Shown piece after piece: positions 9,480 to 18,632 of a stretch of 64,000 nt of DNA. The notes under the pieces were generated by a model. The model was given only the letters and a program-made list of their open reading frames with translations. It did not search any database and was not told where the DNA came from. Made by a program: the position numbers and the translations under genes. Position 1 is the stretch's first letter, and each line of letters starts with the position of its first letter. Origin of the DNA: Staphylococcus cohnii subsp. cohnii (GTDB lineage Bacteria; Bacillota; Bacilli; Staphylococcales; Staphylococcaceae); the NCBI RefSeq assembly GCF_002902365.1, contig NZ_PPQC01000046.1, positions 78,905 through 142,904 of the forward strand, written 5' to 3'.

Positions 9480-10154
9480 TTATTTATTCATCTCTAACCA
9501 ATTAATTAATTCATTTAAATTATTAACTGTTATTGTAGGATTTTGTCCATTATAATCAAAATGTCCATTTTGTCTATTCACCCAAGCTGTATCAAAACCG
9601 AAATTGGTTGCTCCTGTTACGTCCCAAGAATTAGAAGAAACAAATAATATCTCTTCTCTTTTCAGATGATGATATTTCAAAATCAATGCATAACTTGCAG
9701 GGCTGGGTTTATATTGTTTAATTTCATTAACGCTCATAACTGTATTAATATTTTCCCCTAACTCAGAATTATCAATCAATGGTCTAAGCATGTTATCATT
9801 TCCATTAGATAGTATACCAACATCCATATCCATATTATTAAGTTGCGCGAGTATTTTAGGTACTTCGTAAAAATACTCTAAATTTAAAAAAGCATCAAAC
9901 AACCTGTTTATATCTTCACGATCATATTGTATTTTGTGTTCATCCATTGTATAACGTAAAGCTTCTTTCGTTAACTCATCAAAGGAAATATATCTTTGCA
10001 TAATTTGTTTTAAAAACATGTGATTTAATTGCGTTTTTCTCCACAGCTTTGAAATTGATGTTGCTTGTTCATCATCAAATTGCGTCATACCTTTTTTTAA
10101 AGAGGACATGTCAAAAAGTGTTCCATAAACATCAAAAATAATTGCTTTATACAT
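9480..10154 (-). CDS. Haloacid dehalogenase type II family hydrolase
   Basis: 224 aa; ATG 10154 has AGGAGG 7 nt upstream, whereas the frame's first possible start lies before that site. HAD motif I is FDVYGTLFD (nucleophile Asp; the DVYGT form is typical of L-2-haloacid dehalogenase-like proteins). Motif II is GILSNGN, Lys is in KQYKPSPASY, and motif III is FVSSNSWDVTGATNFGF. Soluble and cytosolic. The SSNSWD motif matches true haloacid dehalogenases, but the physiological substrate is unknown. A single gene between two non-coding gaps. Confidence 0.87.
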   Translation of the reverse strand: MYKAIIFDVYGTLFDMSSLKKGMTQFDDEQATSISKLWRKTQLNHMFLKQIMQRYISFDELTKEALRYTMDEHKIQYDREDINRLFDAFLNLEYFYEVPKILAQLNNMDMDVGILSNGNDNMLRPLIDNSELGENINTVMSVNEIKQYKPSPASYALILKYHHLKREEILFVSSNSWDVTGATNFGFDTAWVNRQNGHFDYNGQNPTITVNNLNELINWLEMNK

Positions 10155-10369
10155 TTTAAACCTCCTATTCAAAACACGCATTTACTTATTCTTTATCACA
10201 TTTCAACAAAGTCAAACAGTTTATTATCATTTTTATTTTTATGTAAATTGATAAGGACAATTGAAAAGATATTCACTCTATCGTTTATTAATTTTTTGTA
10301 AATTTCTTTAAATATAGCTTTATTATACTACAAATCGGTTATAGAACAGTAAGAAGGGAGCTGGTTGTT

Positions 10370-10633
10370 ATGAGAAGGATGTTTCTATTAGATTTACTAA
10401 ACCTCTTTTTTATCGCCGTAGGTTACATGTTGATGATTACTTTGATTTTACTTTCTTTTGACTTCTTACAAATAAAAACAACCGGTTCAGTATTTTTAGA
10501 ATCATTAAGTTCAGTTACTATTTTCCAATTTTTCAGCAATCCTATTTTTAACGGATTATTCACTTTATTTTTAATTGTATCTTCCCTAATATTTCTGTAC
10601 AAAGCATTTGAACTTTATCAAAAAAATAAGTAA
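10370..10633 (+). CDS. Small two-helix membrane protein, unknown function
   Basis: 87 aa; ATG 10370 follows AAGGGAG. Two hydrophobic stretches are visible (about residues 9-31 and 56-78), each long enough to span the membrane, and the tail is short and basic (ELYQKNK). I see no catalytic motif and do not recognise the family. Good ribosome site, intact frame and strong membrane composition argue that it is real. It stands alone, divergent from the HAD gene. Confidence 0.65.
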   Translation: MRRMFLLDLLNLFFIAVGYMLMITLILLSFDFLQIKTTGSVFLESLSSVTIFQFFSNPIFNGLFTLFLIVSSLIFLYKAFELYQKNK

Positions 10634-10988
10634 TTATCATTGCTCTTCAATTAATTCAAAGCTTAATTTTATATCACTACAAATAAGCACCTATTTTTTA
10701 TTTATAACGCATATCATTTATTTTAATTTTTTTAATTTTATATTGTAACAATACATTTTAAGATATATAATATTCTAAGAGAATGTTTCGTGCTATATCT
10801 CTAGGCTTTTATTGCCATCTATCATCATAGTTATATTCCATTCCCAGAATTAAACTTTATGCACCCATTAACACTAATGGTATCGCACTGCATTCTCAAC
10901 AAATGTGCTAAAGTTGCTCATTTGAAAAGAGATCTAAAATCACTTTCAGGCAGTGATTTTAGATCTTCTTATAATACTATTACTTTAA
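10634..10988. other. Non-coding gap with a terminator hairpin
   Basis: 355 bases of AT-rich sequence without a supportable gene. The only clear structure is the stem AGATCTAAAATCACT (10930-10944) with AGTGATTTTAGATCT (10952-10966), a perfect 15-bp inverted repeat with a 7-nt loop, just downstream of the leftward polyol operon. It is likely the operon's terminator, although its T tract is weak. Confidence 0.6.
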
Positions 10989-12050
10989 TTACCCATTAGG
11001 ATAAACCATAACTTTTAATGATCCGCTTTTATTGGTTCTTGCTCTTTCCATTGCCTCTTGTGCATCTTCCAAATCATATGAATCGGTAAACATTGTATTT
11101 AAATTAGCTGCAGTTGAAGATAACATCTCAAGGCCCATTGGATAAGTATTGGCATATCTAAAGATACCTACAACATTAATTTCATGGTTAGCGATAAAAG
11201 GTATATTTAACTCAATATTTTCTTGTTGTGGCAAGCCAACTATTGCTAAAGTTCCGCCATTGTTCAAGACCGCTAGTGCATTTTGTAAGGCTGTTGGATT
11301 ACCTGCAGTTTCAAAAGCATAATCTACACCGTTATGATTTGTTATTTCATTGATACGGGTAATAACATCTTCTTCTTTAATATTTATAACATGTGTTGCA
11401 CCAAGTTCTAATGCCTCATCCAATCTTATTTGTTCAAGATCTGACACTATAATTCTTGTAGCACCAAAAGCTTTTGCTGCTACAACAGCCATCAAACCAA
11501 CTGGGCCCATACCCATTATTACTACTGTGGAACCTGGCTGAACTTTTGCACGTTTACATGCTTGTACGCCAACTGAAAATGGTTCATTTAATGTTGCTTC
11601 TTCATATGATAGTGCATCAGGAATATGGAATAAAAATCCCTCAGGATGACTTATATATTGACTAAATGCACCATCAATAGGAGGCGTAGCTAAAAACTTA
11701 ACATCAGGACATAAGTTATATTTACCAGCCTTACAGTATTCGCACTCTCCACAGGGAACTCCAGGTTCAATGGCAACTCTATCCCCGGGTTTAAAATGTG
11801 TTACTTTTGAGCCGATATCAGCAACGATTCCTGAACATTCATGTCCTAAAATCAATGGTTTTTCAACAACAAATTCCCCTACACGACCGTGTTCATAATA
11901 ATGAACATCCGATCCACAAACACCTACCGCCATCACTTTTACTAAAACATCTGTAGGTCCTAATTTAGGAACGTCTACTTCTTTAAGTTCCATCTCAAAT
12001 GGTTTATTTAATATTGAAATGTTCATAGTTTCTGGAATATTATTATTCAT
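10989..12050 (-). CDS. Zinc-dependent polyol dehydrogenase (xylitol / D-arabitol dehydrogenase type)
   Basis: 353 aa, MDR superfamily. The catalytic zinc site is in VGVCGSDVHYYEHG and GHECSG. The structural zinc Cys cluster is CGECEYCKAGKYNLC, and GMGPVGLMAV is the NAD-binding loop. The sequence is closest in style to sorbitol/xylitol dehydrogenases (HYYEHGRVGEFVVEKP). It would oxidise xylitol or D-arabitol to D-xylulose in the cytosol. The next upstream gene is xylulokinase, which supports D-xylulose as product; sorbitol to fructose is the alternative. Third gene of a leftward operon, 19 nt after the kinase, with AGGAGG before the ATG. Confidence 0.87.
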   Translation of the reverse strand: MNNNIPETMNISILNKPFEMELKEVDVPKLGPTDVLVKVMAVGVCGSDVHYYEHGRVGEFVVEKPLILGHECSGIVADIGSKVTHFKPGDRVAIEPGVPCGECEYCKAGKYNLCPDVKFLATPPIDGAFSQYISHPEGFLFHIPDALSYEEATLNEPFSVGVQACKRAKVQPGSTVVIMGMGPVGLMAVVAAKAFGATRIIVSDLEQIRLDEALELGATHVINIKEEDVITRINEITNHNGVDYAFETAGNPTALQNALAVLNNGGTLAIVGLPQQENIELNIPFIANHEINVVGIFRYANTYPMGLEMLSSTAANLNTMFTDSYDLEDAQEAMERARTNKSGSLKVMVYPNG

Positions 12051-12069
12051 TTTAATTTCCTCCTAATAG

Positions 12070-13554
12070 TTAATTAATCTTTAATAATTTTTCTGTTATC
12101 GTTTTGGTCTGAGCGTATATATTCTTATAAATTTCAAAATACTGTTTATATTTTTTATGATTTTCTATATTAGGTTTATATGTCTCTCCTAGCGCTATAA
12201 ATGTTTCAGCACATGCTTGCATTGTATTAAACCAACCTAATCCATATGCAGCTAACATGGCTGCTCCTACACCTGGGCCTTCTTCATATTTCAATGCAGT
12301 GACTTGAGTATTGAAAATATCTGCTTGCATTTGTAACCAAAAACTACTTCTAGCGCCACCACCAATCGAAATAATTTCATCAATATGCCTACCGTTTTCT
12401 CTCATATATACAATGGATTCATATAGTGAATAAGTAATGCCTTCCACTGTAGCTCGTGCAAAATCCGCTTCTTCTGTATTACTATTTATCCCAATGAAAC
12501 TTCCTCTAATATATGCATCACCATGTGGTGTTCGCTCACCTTGAATGTATGGTGAAAACAACAAACCATTTGCTCCAATAGTAGATTTCTCAGCAAAATT
12601 CAAGATTTCATCAAATGAATATGCTTTAAAAAGCTTTTCTTTGAGCCAATTTAAACTATGACCTGCACTTAATGTGACACCCATTGCATACGACATATTA
12701 GGCATGGCATGTTTAAAGAAGTGAATGTTATGTCCATAATCTACTTGATTATTTGTAGTACACGATAAAATCACACCTGAAGTTCCTATACTACATAACG
12801 TTTGACCTTCATTAATAACACCTGAACCTAAAGCGCCACATGCATTATCTGCACCACCAGCAAAAACAGCAATATCTTCTTTAATGTTTAGTTCTTTTTT
12901 AACTATTTCTGTAACATTACCTACATAACTATGCGACTGTACTAACGGTGGGTATATATCACCAAGTTCCAACTTGTCCCCAATTTCTTTTTCCCAGTCA
13001 TTTGTTTTTGGATTGAAAAGAAGCGTACCTGCTGCATCACTATATTCCATAGCAATATGACCTGTTAGTCGATAGCGTACATAATCTTTAGGTAACAAAA
13101 ACACTTCTAATTGTTGCCAATAATTTGGTTCGTTCTGTTTCATCCATAAAAGTTTAGGTAATGTAAAACCTTCAAGTATAGGATTATTTAAAAGTGTCTT
13201 CCCAAATTTGTTTTCTAATTCCTCGCATTGTTTAGTAGTTCTAGTGTCATTCCATAGTATTGCATTTCTAATAGGTTGGTATGTTTTATCCAGTGGTACT
13301 AAACCATGCATTTGTCCAGAAAACGAAAGGGCACTAATACGTTTATTTGTCATTGTTTCTGTATTTATTAACTTTTTTATACCTTCTTTTACTGCCTCCA
13401 CCCATGATTCAGGATCTTGTTCACTGTAGCCAATATATGGCTGACTCAATTTCAAAGGAATACTTGATTGTTCAATAACATGACCACTTTTATTCACAGC
13501 AATAATTTTCACTGAACTCGTACCTAGGTCTATACCAAGTACAACCTGTTCCAA
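12070..13554 (-). CDS. xylB: Xylulokinase, FGGY family
   Basis: 494 aa from a TTG at 13554, placed 7 nt after AAAGGAAG; a longer frame to 13593 would overlap the upstream gene's end and lacks a ribosome site. Motifs: GIDLGTSSVK (ATP phosphate 1), SFSGQMHGLV (sugar-binding, typical of xylulokinase), GTSGVILSC, and the FGGY signature region IGGGARSSFW. It phosphorylates D-xylulose to D-xylulose-5-P, which enters the pentose phosphate pathway. Flanked by polyol dehydrogenase and permease in one operon under the LacI-type regulator. Confidence 0.93.
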   Translation of the reverse strand: MEQVVLGIDLGTSSVKIIAVNKSGHVIEQSSIPLKLSQPYIGYSEQDPESWVEAVKEGIKKLINTETMTNKRISALSFSGQMHGLVPLDKTYQPIRNAILWNDTRTTKQCEELENKFGKTLLNNPILEGFTLPKLLWMKQNEPNYWQQLEVFLLPKDYVRYRLTGHIAMEYSDAAGTLLFNPKTNDWEKEIGDKLELGDIYPPLVQSHSYVGNVTEIVKKELNIKEDIAVFAGGADNACGALGSGVINEGQTLCSIGTSGVILSCTTNNQVDYGHNIHFFKHAMPNMSYAMGVTLSAGHSLNWLKEKLFKAYSFDEILNFAEKSTIGANGLLFSPYIQGERTPHGDAYIRGSFIGINSNTEEADFARATVEGITYSLYESIVYMRENGRHIDEIISIGGGARSSFWLQMQADIFNTQVTALKYEEGPGVGAAMLAAYGLGWFNTMQACAETFIALGETYKPNIENHKKYKQYFEIYKNIYAQTKTITEKLLKIN

Positions 13555-13570
13555 TTTACATCTTCCTTTC

Positions 13571-14866
13571 TTAATAATTTTCAATTTGTGCATTTAATGC
13601 TTCAACTTTATCGTCCCCAATGCCTGGTTGATGAACTTTAATATAATAAGTGATTACTGCACCTATGAAATAACAAATAGCAAAAGCCCATACGACGCCA
13701 ACTTCGTTGAATAACGGTAATATAAGCGTGGCAATTAATGGTGCAATAAAATTACTCAATCCAGCAGCAAGATTATGTGAAGAAAGTGTAGCACCAATAT
13801 GATCAGGCTCTAAAGCTGTAAAAATTGCAAAAATAGGTACAAAGGCTGATTGTGTAATACCGAATAATACTGCACATAAAATTGCAATTGCAAACACATC
13901 ACCACTAAGTATTGGTAAATAATAAAATAATAATGTCGTGATGCCACAACCGATACAACCAAATAACATCACTTGACGTTTCCAACCAATTTTATCAGCA
14001 ATAATACCCCAAACTACATCACCAACGATACACGTCACATGCATTGTTCCCCATGTCCATAACCAATGTTGCATTGAAAATCCAATAGTTTCCGTGAATA
14101 ATACTGGAAAGATAATAACTAGCCCAAACAAAGATAATTGATTAATGATGCGTACGATAAAGACTTTAATAATTTCTGGATTCTTATAAACTACGCCGAT
14201 ATCTTTTAATACTTTAGTATATCTTTGTTTAACCGAAAGCGTTATATTCGGCTTTACATCCCGTTTTCCTACAACGATAAATGCAATTAAACCTCCTATA
14301 AAAATCCATATTAATGACATCCATAGTGTTCCATTAAAACCTATAAATGGAATAGTGAAACTAGGTAAATAAGTACCAATTACCCCCATTCCAACTGAGA
14401 ACATTGCCCAAAACCAACCAATTGCTGTGGCTAATCTTGATTTATCAGTGATATAGGTTACCCATACTAAGAAACCATATAAAAACAAAGGATAACCTAA
14501 TCCTCTAATACCATATAACACTAACATCATAGGCAAATTTTCCATTCATATTCCAAACACTAAAAAAAGCACGTGGAAAATTAACCATATTATTGTTCCT
14601 AAAGCCATTATTTTCCTAGGACCGTAAACATCAGATAAAACGGCCGCTAACCAAGAACCCACAACTACCATCACGCCATATACTGTAAACACTAAGGAAG
14701 CTTGACCACCAGAAAAACCGATATCAACAATATTTTTTGATAAAAATGCCTGTTCGATCCCATCTCCTGTCATAAAAATAAATATAGCTATAAGTGCAAT
14801 AAAAATAATTTTCGGGATTCCCATCCATGTTTTTGGACTATCTTTAGAAATTGTAATGTTATTCAA
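13571..14866 (-). pseudogene. MFS polyol permease (RbtT/DalT-like) with an in-frame stop
   Basis: Two abutting frames make one 12-helix major facilitator of about 430 aa. Codons 1-106 (TTG at 14866, 7 nt after AAGGGGG) end at TGA 14548-14546. The same frame continues directly as MENLPMMLVLYGIRGLGYPLF and on to 13571. No frameshift is involved, only the single TGA, so CGA or TGG is the likely ancestral codon. Family hallmarks include the loop LSDVYGPRKI (MFS motif A-like) and GIRGLGYPLFLYGFLVWV. It would import the polyol oxidised by the downstream dehydrogenase. Reinitiation at the ATG immediately after the TGA could still make the C-terminal three quarters, which is unlikely to transport. 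Real nonsense mutation or sequencing error cannot be separated here. Confidence 0.85.
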
Positions 14867-14902
14867 AATATTTCCCCCTTATTTAAAAATATAACTAAAA
14901 TA

Positions 14903-14948
14903 AACTTAAACGTTTAAGTTTTAGCGATTAAGTTTTAGCGATTAAGTT
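14903..14948. promoter_or_regulatory. Operator palindrome and 14-bp tandem repeat upstream of the polyol operon
   Basis: AACTTAAACGTTTAAGTT (14903-14920) is a perfect 18-bp palindrome with the central CG expected for LacI/GalR proteins. Overlapping its end, AAGTTTTAGCGATT occurs twice in tandem (14916-14929, 14930-14943) plus AAGTT. These repeats resemble degenerate operator halves. The same palindrome core recurs before the lacI-type gene at 16115-16130. Confidence 0.8.
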
Positions 14949-15079
14949 AACGGGATTAAAATCAAATGATTTCAAAAACCCGTCTTGTTTAAACAATTCA
15001 TAATACAATATCTACTCCAATGTATATAATCATAACAACAATCAACAAGTATCAGACTTGGAATACATTTTTGTTTTTA

Positions 15080-16105
15080 TCATAATGACTTATCTTTTAT
15101 AAATGAACAAGATTCACGTATGATTAGTTTTGTATTTAGTTCAATCGAAGAGACATTTTCCCCTTGAATTAGATGATTGATCATTTCGCCTGCGACACGA
15201 CCTATCTCTTTTGTAGGTTGTGAAATGACAGATAATTTTGGAGTATAAATTTCATTCCAGTAACTATCATCAAAACCAATGATAATCATATCTTGAGAAA
15301 TTTTTTTGCCACTTTCTTTTATTGCTTGTAAAGCACCTAATAACAATAAATGATTAGTCGCCACAACAGCTTGAACCTGTTTGTTAATTAATGATTTAGT
15401 CGCATGATACCCACTGTCAATTTGTGCATCCGTACCCAATTGCTGATTGCTATAATAAATGAGTTGCTCATCTAACTTAATATTATTTTTTTTCAACGCT
15501 TGTTCATATCCAGATTTCCGTTCTGACGTTGTGCTTATATCAGGATTCGCTAACAGTAACCCTATATTTTTACAGGTACTATCAATAATTCTCTGAGTTG
15601 CATCAAACGCTGCTTTCTTGTTATCCACGCTTATAGAAGGTAAATATGTACCATCTACTTTCCTATCTATAGTCAAGATAGGTGTTTGGCTCCACTCTTT
15701 CTTAAATTTTAATTTAGACTTCACTGGAACTAATATAATAGCGCTTACATTTTGCGCGATAAATGTTTCTATCAACGCTTGTTGTCTTAACTCGTTTTCC
15801 TCAGACGACACAACAGCTACATGCAATTGATGTTTTTGACATTCGTTGTTTAATTCTGTCAGTATTTCAGTAAAAAAAGGATTTTGATCAGGTACAATAA
15901 AAACAATTAAATTAGACTGCCCTGTTTTTAAACTTCTTGCAAATTGATTCGGTTCATAATGCAATTTATCAATTGCATCTAATACTTTCTGCCTCGTCTT
16001 TTTACCTAATTCAGTACTTTTGTTATTCAATACATTGGAAACGGTCGCAATTGATACCCCAGCAACTTTTGCTACATCATGAAGTGTAGGTTTATTTTTT
16101 TCCAT
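15080..16105 (-). CDS. LacI/GalR-family repressor of the polyol operon
   Basis: 341 aa from ATG 16105, 6 nt after AAGGTG; a GTG at 16114 sits inside that site. The N-terminal HTH is LHDVAKVAGVSIATVSNVLNN, then the hinge, then a periplasmic-binding-protein-like effector domain (FIVPDQNPFFTEILTEL; GFDDSYWNEIYTPKLSVI near residue 275). It is upstream of and co-oriented with the permease-kinase-dehydrogenase operon. Palindromes with the LacI central CG precede both units, so it likely represses itself and the operon until the polyol or D-xylulose binds. Confidence 0.92.
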   Translation of the reverse strand: MEKNKPTLHDVAKVAGVSIATVSNVLNNKSTELGKKTRQKVLDAIDKLHYEPNQFARSLKTGQSNLIVFIVPDQNPFFTEILTELNNECQKHQLHVAVVSSEENELRQQALIETFIAQNVSAIILVPVKSKLKFKKEWSQTPILTIDRKVDGTYLPSISVDNKKAAFDATQRIIDSTCKNIGLLLANPDISTTSERKSGYEQALKKNNIKLDEQLIYYSNQQLGTDAQIDSGYHATKSLINKQVQAVVATNHLLLLGALQAIKESGKKISQDMIIIGFDDSYWNEIYTPKLSVISQPTKEIGRVAGEMINHLIQGENVSSIELNTKLIIRESCSFIKDKSL

Positions 16106-16114
16106 GCCACTCAC

Positions 16115-16130
16115 CTTAAACGTTTAAGTT
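16115..16130. promoter_or_regulatory. Operator overlapping the leader of the LacI-type gene
   Basis: CTTAAACGTTTAAGTT is the operator core found at 14903-14920, here 10 nt upstream of the repressor start and touching its ribosome site. This placement fits autorepression, perhaps as a roadblock. Confidence 0.75.
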
Positions 16131-16186
16131 ATTTGCTTCGACTTATTCATGTCAGCTAGATTCATTATATATATTCACCACAATAA

Positions 16187-16201
16187 ATGCAAGCGCTATC
16201 A
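16187..16201 (+). promoter_or_regulatory. CcpA cre-like site upstream of the LacI-type gene
   Basis: ATGCAAGCGCTATCA fits the WTGNAANCGNWNNCW consensus. It lies about 80 nt upstream of the repressor gene and about 250 nt before the divergent AraC gene. It suggests carbon catabolite control of the polyol regulon. Confidence 0.6.
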
Positions 16202-16450
16202 TAAATATTGAGATTTTTTCATTTTCAAGTAAATTAAATAGAAACCTATCATTTTATTACTTCAAAAGGCATTTTATTTTCCAAAATAGTGATTTTTCTA
16301 TCTATACTCATATCCAAAATACGAATTATTAATTCTTAATATCATTTTAACAAACTTTATTTGTAACCTAACTATTTTGTCTGTGTCAGTTGTACAATAA
16401 CGTTAATCATTTAATTGTGAGTGTAACAAAATAAAGTAAAGGTGATCTTT

Positions 16451-18547
16451 GTGATAAGCTCTCTATCAATAAAAAATCATTATATGACTGAGTTGGCAAG
16501 ATGCATAAATGAAATTATTATTTTAATTCCTATAAATAAATCATGTAAAATAAATTTAAATGGATCGATGATAACTATTGATCACGCTTGTATAATCAAT
16601 AATGCAGACCTTTATCAATATATCGATATTGATAATTTAATAGAACTTAAGATTCCATTACCTTTATTTATAGAAAAAGATAAATCCATCGCTAATGCTT
16701 TGTTTGATATCAAACAAATTAAATATATAGAGCAATTTCGAAACTTAGTTTTGCAAAAATTACAGAATCATACTCAAAATAGAAAATGTATGCATCTTTA
16801 TATATCTAATATTATTGAGTTTTTACTTAAAGAAGCAAAAGTTGATTTAGACGATCAATATCTACCTATTTTGTATACTAAACACCCTCTGGTTCAACGT
16901 TTGACTCAATACATACATAAACACATCAATGAACCTTTAACTACAAAACAAGTATCTAATGCTTTTTATATATCACAATCATATATATCTATTTTATTTT
17001 CCAAAATATTAAATATGGACTTCAAACAATATACAAGTTCTCTTAAAATTGCATTATCTTTATTTGATTTATTAGAGAAAGAACAAAGCATTTACGACGT
17101 CGCATTAAAATATAGTTTCACTAATGTTAGTACATATTCTAAAAATTTCAAATTCTATATAAAGATGCCGCCAAAATTCTATATTCATCAATTCAGAAAA
17201 AATGATTTAAATTCACTATACCAAGTTTCGTTAAGCACTCCCAACTTAAGCAAGACTATCAACAAATTATATAATTTTTCTCATAATCAACATATTTCGT
17301 CTAATCAAATCGTCTTGAATAAACTGAAGTATACTCAGAAATTTAATATGACACGTACTTTTATCACGTTTAATGATTTACATAAGTTAATCTCATTTAA
17401 TCAATCTACTTTTTCAATTAATATGCTATCGCTAATTTCAAAACCAAATTTAATTTTACTTCACACTAATTTCGATGATTTAAACAAATTAGACCATCAC
17501 AATGTATTTGCAGCAATCAAACAATTGCTTATCAAAGGTTTTGAAATAACTTTGAAAGTTGATAATCCATCCTTTTCACAATCAATTGATTACCAAATTA
17601 TAAAACTATTGACTTCATTAACGCTGCTTAATGAACATATTTCAAATGTTAGTTTACTTATTGAAACAAATCATAAAACATTTAAAAATGACCAAAGATT
17701 AATTGATAACTTTAAACAACAGTTCCCCACTATAAAATGTGCGGTTAATGTTGGACATATCTTGGAAAACAGCGGAAACTTTTCAAGATTTCAAAAAAAT
17801 ATTAGTTCATTAAATGCTGATTTTTATTTCATTGATACAGATTGGTATTTACTAAAAAACATTATATCAAGAAACTGGTTCAACGCTGATAATGCTTTTG
17901 ATACCCATCAGACCATTATGTTATTTTTAAACCAATTACATCCAACTATTGCCAAAAAAGTGGTTTTTAATAATCTCACACATTCCAATTTAAAACATTA
18001 TTATAAAGATATGTCCATTTCGCCACATATCTTACTGATGCATTTGCTAATTGATTTTCAAACATTAATTGGTGGCTTTGCATTTCCATATTTTTCTGAA
18101 GATGATGAACAATTTATGCTGATTAATCATAATTGTAGTACCATGCCAATCGTTCACGTTTTCAGTTTATTAAAACCTTTTTTAAATTTGCAAATTGCTA
18201 AATTCCCTTATGGTTTAATTGGTAAATCTAAACATCATTTTCACATACTATTATTTAATAGTTTAAACTATTCAACACCAACATCTGACCTAATTGCAAA
18301 TATTGTTCATAATTACATCACTGATTTTCCAGTTTACACACGAGTGCTTAACGAAAATCATGGTATCATTTCACATTTGATCCCAAATAACCTGGACTTA
18401 AGCGCTATTGATTCCAAAATTCTCGAACAAATCAACAAGGCTAATACTCCACTTTCTAAGTTAACGATGCATAGTTATCATAATTTACTAACTATTACAG
18501 TTACAAAATCAGAAATAAAATATATCATGTTTCCGATTAATTCTTGA
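16451..18547 (+). CDS. Large AraC-family regulator (Rsp/Rbf-like architecture)
   Basis: About 698 aa from GTG 16451, which follows AAAGGTGA by 5 nt; GTG 16442 lies inside that site. An N-terminal effector-like region (1-150) is followed by the AraC double HTH at about residues 153-250: LTTKQVSNAFYISQSYISILFSKIL and IYDVALKYSFTNVSTYSKNFK. About 430 residues follow that normal AraC proteins lack. Staphylococcal Rsp and Rbf have this length and layout. The C-terminal region holds FHILLFNSLNYS and VYTRVLNENHG, which recall a degenerate GH39-like fold seen more clearly in the protein at 57925-60207. The effector and targets are unknown. Divergent from the LacI gene, convergent with the ECF operon. 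Confidence 0.8.
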   Translation: MISSLSIKNHYMTELARCINEIIILIPINKSCKINLNGSMITIDHACIINNADLYQYIDIDNLIELKIPLPLFIEKDKSIANALFDIKQIKYIEQFRNLVLQKLQNHTQNRKCMHLYISNIIEFLLKEAKVDLDDQYLPILYTKHPLVQRLTQYIHKHINEPLTTKQVSNAFYISQSYISILFSKILNMDFKQYTSSLKIALSLFDLLEKEQSIYDVALKYSFTNVSTYSKNFKFYIKMPPKFYIHQFRKNDLNSLYQVSLSTPNLSKTINKLYNFSHNQHISSNQIVLNKLKYTQKFNMTRTFITFNDLHKLISFNQSTFSINMLSLISKPNLILLHTNFDDLNKLDHHNVFAAIKQLLIKGFEITLKVDNPSFSQSIDYQIIKLLTSLTLLNEHISNVSLLIETNHKTFKNDQRLIDNFKQQFPTIKCAVNVGHILENSGNFSRFQKNISSLNADFYFIDTDWYLLKNIISRNWFNADNAFDTHQTIMLFLNQLHPTIAKKVVFNNLTHSNLKHYYKDMSISPHILLMHLLIDFQTLIGGFAFPYFSEDDEQFMLINHNCSTMPIVHVFSLLKPFLNLQIAKFPYGLIGKSKHHFHILLFNSLNYSTPTSDLIANIVHNYITDFPVYTRVLNENHGIISHLIPNNLDLSAIDSKILEQINKANTPLSKLTMHSYHNLLTITVTKSEIKYIMFPINS

Positions 18548-18577
18548 TTTATCAAAAATACATTAAAAACATGACAA

Positions 18578-18612
18578 ACGAGATAGATATCAATAATATC
18601 TATCTCGTTTAA
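18578..18612. terminator. Hairpin between AraC gene and ECF operon
   Basis: ACGAGATAGATAT and ATATCTATCTCGT pair perfectly over a 5-nt loop, followed by TTTAATT. It lies between two convergent units. Confidence 0.85.
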
Positions 18613-18632
18613 TTATTTACATCTTGTATTTT

